Assembly (NCBI GenBank): GCA_963844655.1
Contig: CAWJPA010000006.1
Span: 682,001 to 746,000, forward strand
Direction: 5' to 3'
Length of the DNA stretch: 64,000 bases
DNA from: JASHPR01 sp963844655
Lineage (GTDB): Bacteria; Actinomycetota; Actinomycetes; Streptosporangiales; Streptosporangiaceae
Part shown: positions 18,400-26,215 of the stretch, piece after piece
Layout of the letters: every line of letters starts with the position of its first letter
Position numbering within the stretch: position 1 is the stretch's first letter
Program-made: the position numbers and the translations under genes
The notes under the pieces: model-generated
What the model was told of the DNA's origin: nothing
Seen by the model: only the letters and a program-made list of their open reading frames with translations
Database searches by the model: none

Positions 18400-19055
18400 T
18401 GCCCATCACCGGGCTGCATCGTGAGGTGGCCGTTATCGCGCTGCGTGCCGCCGCCCCGCATGGGTTCGCCCTGGGCGGCGGCAATGCCCTGATCGCTCAC
18501 GGAATCACCGAGAGGCCCACCCAGGACGTCGACGTCTTCAGCGACCTGGAGGGCGGCGTGGAGGCTGCCGCTGATGCGGTGGAGGCCGCGCTGCGCGACG
18601 CGGGCTTTGACACTGAGCGCCGGGACAAGACCGCCGGCCTCGCGGACATTTTCTACGGAATGGGCGATGGGCTGGCCGAGTGGATCGTCACCACGCCCGA
18701 CGCAGAACAGATGATGCTGCAGATGGCCTACTTCGACCGGTCCCGCAGGCCAGTGATTATGGATATCGGGCCTGTCCTGGATCTCGAGGATGTGGTCGGC
18801 GGCAAGGTGTGCGCGCTGGCCAGCCGGGCCGAGCCCAGGGACTACATAGACACCGCGGCCGCTATGGACCACTACAGCATCGAGCAGATGATTCGTTTTG
18901 CCCGGCGGCTGGATCCTGGCCTCACTGACCGGGACTTCGGGGACGCTGGCCAGCGGCTGGACCGGTGGGGCGACGGGGTGTTCGCTTCCTTCGCGCTCAG
19001 CCCGCAGGACATCTCCGAACTGCGGGAGAGATTCGCGGCCTGGCCCCGGTCCTGA
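18399..19055 (+). CDS. AbiEii/AbiGii-like nucleotidyltransferase (putative toxin)
   Basis: 218 aa DUF1814-type nucleotidyltransferase. The nucleotide-binding and metal motif LGGGNALIAHGITERPTQDVDVF carries the GG and the DVD acidic pair (residues about 23-45; shown motif split as GGGNALIAHG and TQDVDVF), and the later GGKVCALASRAEPRDYID segment matches the K...R..D motif of the family. AbiEii toxins modify tRNA 3' ends or other substrates in type IV toxin-antitoxin systems. ATG 18399 overlaps the upstream stop. The partner is not a recognisable AbiEi, so toxin activity is a hypothesis. Confidence 0.82.
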   Translation: MPITGLHREVAVIALRAAAPHGFALGGGNALIAHGITERPTQDVDVFSDLEGGVEAAADAVEAALRDAGFDTERRDKTAGLADIFYGMGDGLAEWIVTTPDAEQMMLQMAYFDRSRRPVIMDIGPVLDLEDVVGGKVCALASRAEPRDYIDTAAAMDHYSIEQMIRFARRLDPGLTDRDFGDAGQRLDRWGDGVFASFALSPQDISELRERFAAWPRS

Positions 19056-19095
19056 CCCGGCCGAAATCCATTTTGGGGCCGGTGATCGCGGCGCG

Positions 19096-19101
19096 TAAGG
19101 T
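19096..19101 (+). promoter_or_regulatory. -10 element for a leaderless YbaK-type gene
   Basis: TAAGGT ends 6 nt before the ATG at 19108, with TTGGGG (19073-19078) 17 nt upstream as a weak -35. No Shine-Dalgarno sequence is present. Confidence 0.55.
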
Positions 19102-19107
19102 CTCTCC

Positions 19108-19575
19108 ATGCCCACATCAGCCGTCACCCAGGTCCAGGCTGCCCTCAGCGCGGCCGGCGTCGACATCGAGCTCACGCCCTTCGACGAGCCGGTCCCCACG
19201 GCTGTGGCCGCGGCCGCCGTGCTCGGTTGTGAGGTCGGGGCGATCGCCAACAGCCTGGTGTTCGAGGCGGCGGGCCACCCGCTCCTGGTCCTGGCCAGCG
19301 GCGCCCACCGCGTCGACACGGCCAGGCTGGCCGAGCGCCTCGGCACCGGCAAGATCCGCCGGGCCACGCCGGACTTCGTCTTCGAGCACACCGGCCAGCG
19401 CGTCGGCGGCGTGGCTCCGGTCGGGCACCCGAGGCGGGTGCGGACCATCGTCGACCCCGACCTCGCGGCGTACCCGGTGGTATGGGCCGGGGGCGGTGAC
19501 GAGAACACGATGTTCGCCACCAGCTTCGACCAGCTCGTCGCGATGACCGGCGGCACCGCGGTTCCCGTGGTCTGA
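19108..19575 (+). CDS. YbaK/EbsC-type aminoacyl-tRNA deacylase
   Basis: 155 aa, single YbaK/ProX domain: family segments ELTPFDEPVPTAVAAAA, AIANSLVFEAAG, GKIRRATPDFVFEHTGQ and GGVAPVGHP are all in order. These proteins hydrolyse mischarged tRNA such as Cys-tRNA(Pro). Stand-alone editing protein of normal length. Preceded by a TANNNT hexamer 6 nt before ATG, so likely leaderless. Confidence 0.9.
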   Translation: MPTSAVTQVQAALSAAGVDIELTPFDEPVPTAVAAAAVLGCEVGAIANSLVFEAAGHPLLVLASGAHRVDTARLAERLGTGKIRRATPDFVFEHTGQRVGGVAPVGHPRRVRTIVDPDLAAYPVVWAGGGDENTMFATSFDQLVAMTGGTAVPVV

Positions 19576-19699
19576 ACCCCCGCCACTCCCCTCTCCCCCG
19601 GCAACCATGGTTGGACATAAAGGCGGGTGATAGCGCGCTTGACGGTCCGACGATCACCGCGGGCGTGAGCAGCAGGCCAGGCGCTGGCCCGTGCGGGCG

Positions 19700-20423
19700 C
19701 TAGCCCACGCGGCGCTGAGCCTGGATCGCGGCGAACTCGTCGGCGAGCTTCTGCTGGGCCACCTCGGTGGTGAGGCCGAGGCCGGTGAGCGCCCGCGCGG
19801 CGTCGCCGTCGGCGCCCAGGACTCCGAGCAGCAGGTGCTCGGTTCCGATGTAGTTGTGGCCCAGGCTGAGCGCGGCCTTGAGGGTGAACCGCAGCGCGGA
19901 GCGGCCGGCGTCGGTGAAGCGCAGCTGCCGGAGCGCGGCCGGGCTCCGCGTCGCCGGGACCGGCCCCGGCCTGGACGCCGAGCGCGGTCGTGACCTGCTC
20001 GTCGTTGAGCCCGGCCGCATGGATGATCCTGGCCGCCACGCCGTCGGGCTCGCTCAGCAGGCCGGCGGCCAGATGCCCGGCGTCGACCAGGTCCGCTCCC
20101 CCGGCCTCGGCGATCTGGCCGGCCGCGGCCAGCACGTTCCTGGACCGCTGGGTGAACCGGGAGAACTCGGCGCTCTCCCACCGCGACACGAAGCGCTGCT
20201 GCGCGGCCTGCTTGGTCACGCCCATGCTGGTGCCGATCTGACTCCAGGACGCGCCCAAGCGCCGGGCCTGGTCCACGAAATACCCGATCAGCGCGTCCGA
20301 CTGCTCGTCGAGGCGGGCCGAGACGCTCATGGCGTCGGCGAGATTCTCCAGCGGCCCGCCGTCCGGCTGCAGGACCTTGACGAACGCGATCAGGTTGTCG
20401 AGTGACACGGGAAAATCGGCCAT
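19700..20423 (-). pseudogene. Clp-N domain protein with N-terminal HTH, single-base frameshift
   Basis: The first 160 residues (start ATG 20423) hold an HTH-like segment (LGASWSQIGTSMGVTKQAAQ) and a first Clp N-terminal repeat (FTQRSRNVLAAAGQIAEAGG). The second Clp-N repeat (FTDAGRSALRFTLKAAL, then GHNYIGTEHLLLGVLGADG) continues in another frame and stops at 19700. The junction lies in a C/G run at about 19938-19943, where one surplus base explains the shift. Intact relatives in Streptomyces-type genomes have HTH plus two Clp-N repeats in one protein. Sequencing error, true decay, or frameshifting are all possible. A consensus promoter gives a leaderless start. Confidence 0.75.
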
Positions 20424-20425
20424 AC

Positions 20426-20470
20426 GTCAATGGTAAGTTGACGCATGGTGAGTGTCAATCTCGCATTGAC
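20426..20470. promoter_or_regulatory. Promoter with two GTCAA-N7-TTGAC operators
   Basis: Two identical dyads GTCAA-N7-TTGAC at 20426-20442 and 20454-20470, centres 28 bp apart. On the minus strand, TTGACA (20458-20453), a 17-nt spacer and TACCAT (20435-20430) make a near-consensus promoter ending 6 nt before ATG 20423, so the mRNA is probably leaderless. The dyads cover the -35 and -10 elements and fit autorepression by the HTH-containing product. Confidence 0.7.
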
Positions 20471-20534
20471 GAACCCCCCGCCTGCGTCCGGAGCTGCCCA
20501 AACCGGCGTATTCGCGCAGGCGAACTTAGCTTCT

Positions 20535-20567
20535 CTGCCCGATTCCGGGCAGGAAGTTGGCACTTCC
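20535..20567 (+). promoter_or_regulatory. Two adjacent hairpins in the leader of the glmS operon
   Basis: CTGCCC/GGGCAG (20535-20552, 6-nt loop) is followed without a gap by GGAAGT/ACTTCC (20552-20567, 4-nt loop). They sit just before GGAGG (20573-20577) and the start at 20585. Could be a leader RNA structure or protein site; no glmS ribozyme core is recognisable. Confidence 0.45.
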
Positions 20568-20584
20568 GCTGCGGAGGCTGCACC

Positions 20585-20854
20585 ATGGGGCGGGTGCGCG
20601 ACCGCGATCTTATCGACCGGGTAGCAAACTCCACGGGACTGACGCCGGGCGAAGCAACCCGGGTCGTCGAAGACGTCCTGTCCTGGTACCGGGAGCCGGT
20701 CGAGGACTACATACGCCGCCGCCATGCGCATCACCAGCTCTACGGCAAGCGCAACGAAGAGATCTTCGCGCTGATCGCCGACGAGCTGGCCGACCGCCTG
20801 GTCGCCGCGCCAACTCTCTCGCAGCGTCAGCTGCGCCGCATCGTCTACGGCTGA
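20585..20854 (+). CDS. Small conserved-type protein upstream of glmS, HU-like helical N-terminus
   Basis: 89 aa. The start at ATG 20585 is fixed by GGAGG 7 nt upstream, although the frame is open earlier. Residues 8-30 (DLIDRVANSTGLTPGEATRV) resemble the first helices of HU-type DNA-binding proteins but the beta arms are absent. The rest is helical and charged. It ends 27 bp before glmS and is probably co-transcribed. Function unknown. Confidence 0.75.
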   Translation: MGRVRDRDLIDRVANSTGLTPGEATRVVEDVLSWYREPVEDYIRRRHAHHQLYGKRNEEIFALIADELADRLVAAPTLSQRQLRRIVYG

Positions 20855-20881
20855 GCAGCAGCAAAAAGGAGCAGGAACCGC

Positions 20882-22702
20882 ATGTGCGGAATCGTCGGCT
20901 ACATCGGCAATCAGAACGCAGCGCCCATCCTGATCGAAGGCCTGTCCCGCCTGGAGTACCGCGGCTACGACTCGGCCGGGATCGCGATCCTGGGCAGCAA
21001 GGGCGCCCAGGTGTACCGCAAGGTGGGCCGGGTCCGCGACCTTGACGCGTCGCTGCCCAAGCGCCTGGCCGGGAAGGTCGGCATCGGGCACACCCGCTGG
21101 GCCACCCACGGCCCGGCCACCGAGGAGAACGCCCACCCGCAGACCAGCGAGGACGGGCGGATCAGCGTGGTGCACAACGGCATCATCGACAACGCGGCCT
21201 CGCTGCGGGAGCGGCTGGACGCCAAGGGCGTGAAGTTCACCTCCGAGACCGATACCGAGGTCATCGCCCACCTCATCGCCCACTCCGAGGCCAGCACACT
21301 CGAAGGCGCGGTCCTCGACGTACTGTCCCGGATCACCGGCACGTATGCCATCGCGGTGCTGGACGAGCAGCACCCGGACCGGCTCGTGGTCGCCAGAAAC
21401 GGCTCCCCGCTCATCCTCGGCGTCGGCGACCACGAGATGTTCATCGCCAGCGACCTAGCAGCGCTCGTCCGGCACACCACCTCCGTCGTGCACCTCGACG
21501 ACGGTGAGCTGGCCACCGTGACTGCGTCCGAGTTCCGCACGTTCAGCCAGGAGCAGGAGAACACCGAGAAGGTCCCGACCACCGTCGACCTCGACCTTCA
21601 GGACGTCGGGCTGGGCGGCTACCGGCACTACATGCGCAAGGAGATCATCGAGCAGCCGTCCACGATCGAGCGGATGATCCGCGGCCGCCTGGACGAGCGG
21701 TTCGGCACCGCGCGGCTGGACGGGCTGAACCTCAACCCGCGCGAGCTGCGCGGGTTCCGGCGGGTGAAGATCCTCGGCTGCGGCTCCGCCTACTACGTGG
21801 GCCAGATCGGCGCCGCCATGATCGAGGAACTGGCCCGCGTCCCGGCCGACGCGGAGCCCGCCTCCGAGTTCCGCTACCGGAACCCGATCGTCGAGCCCGA
21901 CACGCTGTACGTCGCGGTCAGCCAGTCCGGGGAGACCGCAGACACGGCGTTCGCCGTGCAGGAGGTCAAGCGCAAGGGCGGGCAGATCGTCGGGCTGGTC
22001 AACGTCGTGGGCTCCACCATCGCCCGCGAGTGCGACGGCGGTATCTACCTGCACGCCGGGCCCGAGGTGGCGGTCGCGTCGACCAAGGCCCTCACGCACA
22101 TGTCGATCGGGTTCGCGCTGCTGGCCCTGGCCCTGGCCCGGGTCCGCGACCTGTCCATCGCCGACGGCCAGCGGATCATCGCCGGGCTGCGCAAGGTGCC
22201 CGCCCAGATCGAGGAGATCCTGGCCGACGAGGAGCACATCGCCGAGGTCGCCCGGGGCCTGGCCGGCGCGGAGAGCCTGTTCTTCATCGGGCGGGTCCGC
22301 GGGTTCCCTGTCGCGCGCGAGGGCGCCCAGAAGTTCAAGGAGATCTCCTACCGGCACGCCGAGGCGTACCAGGCCAGCGAGCTCAAGCACGGCCCGCTGG
22401 CGCTGATCTGCGAAGAGCTGCCGACCGTGGCGATCCTGCCGGCCGACGAGCTGACCGACCGCAACCTCGGCGCCATGCAGCAGATCCTGGCGCGCCGGGG
22501 GCCGCTGGTCGCGATCACCCATCCCGGCGTGAACGTCGGCGAGCTGAACGTGCCAAGCATCGTGGTGCCCAAGAACGAGCGCGAGCTGGACCCGATCCTG
22601 CTGACCGTCCCGCTGCAGTTGATGGCGTACCACGCCGCGCTCGCGCTCGGGCACGACATCGACAAGCCGCGCAATCTGGCCAAGTCGGTCACGGTGGAGT
22701 AA
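20882..22702 (+). CDS. glmS: Glutamine--fructose-6-phosphate aminotransferase
   Basis: 606 aa. N-terminal class II glutaminase with the nucleophile Cys directly after Met (MCGIVGYIG), LEYRGYDSAGIA and HTRWATHG. Two SIS isomerase domains follow (GCGSAYYVGQIG, SQSGETADTAFA, VASTKALTHMS) and the C-terminal DKPRNLAKSVTVE tail. Makes glucosamine-6-phosphate, the first committed step to UDP-GlcNAc, peptidoglycan and mycothiol. AAGGAG upstream. May be one of two GlmS copies, as actinobacteria often have two. Confidence 0.97.
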   Translation: MCGIVGYIGNQNAAPILIEGLSRLEYRGYDSAGIAILGSKGAQVYRKVGRVRDLDASLPKRLAGKVGIGHTRWATHGPATEENAHPQTSEDGRISVVHNGIIDNAASLRERLDAKGVKFTSETDTEVIAHLIAHSEASTLEGAVLDVLSRITGTYAIAVLDEQHPDRLVVARNGSPLILGVGDHEMFIASDLAALVRHTTSVVHLDDGELATVTASEFRTFSQEQENTEKVPTTVDLDLQDVGLGGYRHYMRKEIIEQPSTIERMIRGRLDERFGTARLDGLNLNPRELRGFRRVKILGCGSAYYVGQIGAAMIEELARVPADAEPASEFRYRNPIVEPDTLYVAVSQSGETADTAFAVQEVKRKGGQIVGLVNVVGSTIARECDGGIYLHAGPEVAVASTKALTHMSIGFALLALALARVRDLSIADGQRIIAGLRKVPAQIEEILADEEHIAEVARGLAGAESLFFIGRVRGFPVAREGAQKFKEISYRHAEAYQASELKHGPLALICEELPTVAILPADELTDRNLGAMQQILARRGPLVAITHPGVNVGELNVPSIVVPKNERELDPILLTVPLQLMAYHAALALGHDIDKPRNLAKSVTVE

Positions 22703-22755
22703 GCGCGGGTGGCTGCAGCCGGCACCGGGCGGGCACCTCGGGCCAGAATGGGCGG

Positions 22756-23745
22756 ATGAGCGACGCCTTGCCTGAGGATGCCCTGCCCGCGCGGACCTGG
22801 GACGGCCTGCCCATCGCGCCGGACGACCCGCGCGGGGCCCAGATCGTGGTGCGCCGCCCCGCTCGGCCGGGCGGGGCGGAGTTCGAGTACCTGATGCTGC
22901 ACCGTGCGGTGCACGGCCCTGGCTACGAAGGCGACTGGGCCTGGACCCCGCCGTCCGGCGCGCGGCTGCCTGGCGAGCCGATCCTGGCCGGGGCCGAGCG
23001 CGAGCTGGCCGAGGAAGCCGGCCTGCGCGGGGTCAGGCTGTGTCCGGCGGACCTGTCCGGGCCGTGGGCCGTGTTCGCGGCGGACGTGCCGCCGGACGCG
23101 CTGGTCACGCTGGACGCCGAGCACGACAGGTTCGCCTGGCTGCCCGGCGGGGAGGCCGCGCGGCGCTGCTTACCAGCACCGGTGGCGGTCACGTTCCGGA
23201 TCGCGGCGGCCCTGCCCGCTCCCCCGGTCACCTTCCGCCCGCTGGCCGTCTCCGACCTGCCCGACCTCGTCGCCTGGATGCATGCCCCGCACGCCGTGCG
23301 CTGGTTCTACGAGGACCTGGACCTGGCCGCGGCCGAGCGCAAGTACCGGCCGCGGATCGACGGCTCCTCCCCCGTCCGGGTGCACGTCATCCTCATCGAC
23401 GGCCGGGCGTGCGGCTTTATCCAGCACTACCCGGTGCGCGAGATCCCGGGCTACCACCCGGCCCGCGGGGAGCCGGACGGGGCCGGGATCGACTACCTCA
23501 TCGGTGTCGAGGCCCTCGCCGGCCTGGGCCTGGGACCCCAGATGATCTGGAGCTACCTGACCGACGTGGTCTTCACGGCCCGCCCGGACGTGCCGCGCGT
23601 GATCGCGAGTCCCGAGGTCGCGAACCGCCGCTCGGTCCGGGCGCTGGAGAAGGCCGGGTTCTGCCCGGACCGCGAGATCGCCGGCGGTGAACCGGGCCGG
23701 CCTGAGCTGCTCTGCGTGCTCGACCGCCGCCGCGTGTTCGGCTGA
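22756..23745 (+). CDS. NUDIX hydrolase - GNAT acetyltransferase fusion
   Basis: 329 aa with two enzymatic halves. Residues 1-155: NUDIX fold with a complete box (G-x5-E-x7-REL-x-EE-x-GL, in GARLPGE followed by RELAEEAGL). Residues 157-329: GNAT domain resembling AAC(6')-Ib-type acetyltransferases (FRPLAVSDLPDLVAWM, RWFYEDLDL, IDYLIGVEALAGLGLG, ANRRSVRALEKAGF). The start ATG 22756 gives the normal NUDIX N-terminus; the frame is open far upstream but only as shadow of glmS. Fused action on one substrate is conjecture. Confidence 0.85.
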   Translation: MSDALPEDALPARTWDGLPIAPDDPRGAQIVVRRPARPGGAEFEYLMLHRAVHGPGYEGDWAWTPPSGARLPGEPILAGAERELAEEAGLRGVRLCPADLSGPWAVFAADVPPDALVTLDAEHDRFAWLPGGEAARRCLPAPVAVTFRIAAALPAPPVTFRPLAVSDLPDLVAWMHAPHAVRWFYEDLDLAAAERKYRPRIDGSSPVRVHVILIDGRACGFIQHYPVREIPGYHPARGEPDGAGIDYLIGVEALAGLGLGPQMIWSYLTDVVFTARPDVPRVIASPEVANRRSVRALEKAGFCPDREIAGGEPGRPELLCVLDRRRVFG

Positions 23746-23750
23746 CTCAT

Positions 23751-23801
23751 TATAATCAGTGCTTATCACGCGGAGAAGAACTAGCTCTTGGACTTCTAGT
23801 T
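23751..23801 (+). promoter_or_regulatory. Consensus -10 and dyad upstream of SnoaL-like gene
   Basis: TATAAT (23751-23756) is a perfect -10 hexamer just after the NUDIX-GNAT stop. A dyad AACTAG/CTAGTT with an 11-nt spacer (23779-23801) lies in the predicted leader. No clear -35. Confidence 0.5.
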
Positions 23802-23859
23802 GGGCCGCCCGAATACTGGACAGCAGGACTTCCCGGATCCTGAAGAGGGGGTCATTCCA

Positions 23860-24216
23860 GTGCCAGTACGCAAAGCGGCGCAACAACCCGAGGACCTAGC
23901 GCGACTGTTTGTTGAGCGGGCTCAAGCCAAGGACCCCGAGGGGCTGACCGAGCTCTACGAGCCCGATGCCGTCCTGGCCTACCCGCCCGGGCGGCAGACG
24001 GTGGGCCGGGACGCGATCCGCGCGGTGATGGAGAAGCTGACCGCGGCGCCGGTCGCGTTCCAGCCGGAGGAGCCGCTGCCCACGGTGCGCTTCGGCGACC
24101 TCGCCCTCACCTCGACACGGCCGGCGGACGATACGGGAGGCCGGGTCCAGGTCGCGCGCAGCCAGCCGGACGGGTCATGGTTGCGGATCATCGACCGGCC
24201 CGAGCTCCCCGGCTAG
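23860..24216 (+). CDS. SnoaL/DUF4440-like small protein
   Basis: 118 aa, NTF2-like fold as in SgcJ/EcaC proteins (RLFVERAQAKDPEGLTELYE, YPPGRQTVGRDAIRAVMEKL, WLRIIDRPELPG). GTG 23860 has a GAGGGG ribosome site at good spacing; an upstream TTG at 23800 lies inside a dyad and is less likely. The 3' end overlaps the following MFS gene by 40 bp in another frame, so both are probably co-expressed. Biochemical role unknown. Confidence 0.75.
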   Translation: MPVRKAAQQPEDLARLFVERAQAKDPEGLTELYEPDAVLAYPPGRQTVGRDAIRAVMEKLTAAPVAFQPEEPLPTVRFGDLALTSTRPADDTGGRVQVARSQPDGSWLRIIDRPELPG

Positions 24217-25661
24217 CGCCCAGCCGGGCCGGCCGGGGCTCGCGGGCCGGGGCCGGGCCCTGGCTCACCTTGGTGGTCGTGACGGCCGGGCTGTTCCTGG
24301 CCGTCCTGTCCACCACGGTGGTCAGCGTGGCGCTGCCGACGATCGGCCGCGACCTGCACGCCAGCGCCACGGGCCTCGAGTGGACCGTCGACGCGTACGT
24401 GCTGGTCTACGCCAGCCTGCTGGTGGCCGGCGGGGTGGCCGGTGACCGCCGCGGCCGCAAGGGGACGTTCATGCTCGGCGTGGCCCTGTTCGGGCTGGGC
24501 TCGCTGGCCGCCGGGCTCGCGCCGACCACTGGGCTGCTGCTGGCCGCGCGGGTCCTGCAGGGCATCGGCCCGGCCCTGCTGATCCCCGGCAGCCTGGCCA
24601 TCATCCGGGCCACCTTCACCGACGGCCGGCAGCGGTCCGCCGCGGTTGGGCTGTGGTCAACCGGGTCAGGCGTGGCCATAGCGGTCGGCCCGGCCCTCGG
24701 CGGCATCATCGTCGGCACGCTGGGCTGGCGGTGGGTCTTCCTGCTGAATGTCCCGCTCACGGTGGCGCTGGTGCTCCTCACCGCCTGGCTCGTGCCGCGG
24801 CTGCCCCGGGCGGCCAGACCGCCGGGGCGGTTCGACTGGGCCGGGACCGTGCTCTCGGCCGCCGCCGTCGGCCTGCTGGCGTTCGCGGTCATCGACGGGC
24901 AGGGCCGCGGCTGGACGGCGCCGGAGGTGCTGGCGTCCTTCGCCGCCGGGGCCGGTGTGCTGGTCGCGTTCGTGGTTACCGAGCACCGCCGGGAGCAGCC
25001 GCTCATCGACGTGTCGCTGTTCCTGCGCCCGGGCTTCGCCGCGGCGAACCTGGCCGCGCTGGTCGTGTTCTTCGCCTTCGTCGGGGCGATCGTCTACTTC
25101 AGTGCCTATTTCCAGGAGGTGCAGGGCCGCTCCCCCGCCGCCGCGGGCCTCGCCGTCTGCGCCATCGGCGTGGCCTACGCGCTGGCCGCGGCCTGGTCGG
25201 GACGGCTGGTGGGCCGGTTCGGCGAGCGCTGGCCGCTGCTGGGCGGGCTCATCCTCGGCGGCCTGGCCACGCTGGCTCTGGTCCGCCTCGGGCCCGGCAC
25301 CAGCCTGAACGCGATCTGGTGGAACTTCGCGCTGCTCGGCGCCGGCGTCGGCCTGTGCGGCACGCCCATGACCACGCTGGCGCTGTCGGCGGTCGACGTC
25401 GCCCGGGCCGGCATGGCCTCGGCGGTGGTCAACACGTTCCGCCAAATCGGGCAGGTGTTCGGCGTGGCCGTGCTCGGCGCGCTGGTCTACGCCCAGTTGC
25501 CGGACGGCGCCGGCGCCGGGCCGCTGGACGCCGCCGGCCGCTCGCTGTTCGTGACAGGCCTGCACCATGCCCTGCTGCTGTCCGGCTTCACCCTGATCGC
25601 GACCGCGGTCATCATCGCGCCCGCGCTGCTGCTGCAGGACGCTGGCAAAAGCCGAACGTGA
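24177..25661 (+). CDS. MFS drug-resistance transporter, EmrB/QacA (DHA2) family
   Basis: 494 aa with about 14 transmembrane segments. Family motifs: LSTTVVSVALPTIGRDL, WTVDAYVLVYASLLVAGG, DRRGRKGTFMLGV and ARVLQGIGPALLIPGSLA (motif C region). Proton-coupled exporter of toxic compounds is the usual role. The ATG at 24177 lies within the preceding gene; no later start would keep the first transmembrane helix. Confidence 0.9.
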   Translation: MVADHRPARAPRLAPSRAGRGSRAGAGPWLTLVVVTAGLFLAVLSTTVVSVALPTIGRDLHASATGLEWTVDAYVLVYASLLVAGGVAGDRRGRKGTFMLGVALFGLGSLAAGLAPTTGLLLAARVLQGIGPALLIPGSLAIIRATFTDGRQRSAAVGLWSTGSGVAIAVGPALGGIIVGTLGWRWVFLLNVPLTVALVLLTAWLVPRLPRAARPPGRFDWAGTVLSAAAVGLLAFAVIDGQGRGWTAPEVLASFAAGAGVLVAFVVTEHRREQPLIDVSLFLRPGFAAANLAALVVFFAFVGAIVYFSAYFQEVQGRSPAAAGLAVCAIGVAYALAAAWSGRLVGRFGERWPLLGGLILGGLATLALVRLGPGTSLNAIWWNFALLGAGVGLCGTPMTTLALSAVDVARAGMASAVVNTFRQIGQVFGVAVLGALVYAQLPDGAGAGPLDAAGRSLFVTGLHHALLLSGFTLIATAVIIAPALLLQDAGKSRT

Positions 25662-25741
25662 CACTCGTTACGTATCGACGTGTATCGGGCTCCGGGTTAC
25701 TGTGTGCATGTTCCAGTGACAATTTCCCTGCAACCGGCGGT

Positions 25742-26143
25742 GTGGTGACGGAAGTGAGCAGCGAGTTACGGCAGGCCCAGTCCAGCATCTACGGCATCAT
25801 CGGCGGCGAGGCGGCGTTAGAGCCCGTCGTCGATGATTTCTACGACCGGGTCCTGGCCGACCCGGAGCTCCGGGGGTTCTTCGCCGGCGCGAACATGGCC
25901 AGGCTCAAGGGGCGGCAGGTCGAGTTCTTCGCCGCCGCGCTCGGCGGCCCGCAGCCTTACACCGGGGCAAGCCTGCGGGACGCGCACCGAGGCCGCGGCA
26001 TCGAGCAGAAGCACTTCGACCTGGTCGCCGGGCACCTCGTCGCCGCGTTCCGGGCGGCAGGCGTGCCCTATGAGATTATTGACCAGATTGTCGGGGCGAT
26101 CTCTCCCCTGGCCAGCCAGATCGTGTCCTCCGGATCCGGCTAA
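25742..26143 (+). CDS. glbN: Group I truncated hemoglobin
   Basis: 133 aa, 2-on-2 globin. Tyr B10 in DDFYDRVL (about residue 34) and the proximal F8 His in LRDAHRGRGI (about residue 82) are present, with the TrHbN-type GG motif (IIGGEAAL). Likely NO dioxygenase or O2 binding. Start is uncertain among in-frame GTGs at 25742, 25745 and 25754. Stands 72 bp before the amine oxidase gene. Confidence 0.88.
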   Translation: MVTEVSSELRQAQSSIYGIIGGEAALEPVVDDFYDRVLADPELRGFFAGANMARLKGRQVEFFAAALGGPQPYTGASLRDAHRGRGIEQKHFDLVAGHLVAAFRAAGVPYEIIDQIVGAISPLASQIVSSGSG

Positions 26144-26215
26144 GCACCGCCCGGCCGGGGCGGCGGCGCGGGCGGCGGGCGCACCGCCGAGCAGCCGAGC
26201 GAAAGAGGTGCCGCC

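Noticed and set aside
18324..20423. 699-aa minus-strand frame
   Set aside because: Only the first 160 or so residues belong to the Clp-N/HTH gene; the rest follows the frameshift into shadow.
20855..20881. glmS ribozyme
   Set aside because: Only 27 bp precede glmS and no ribozyme core is recognisable.
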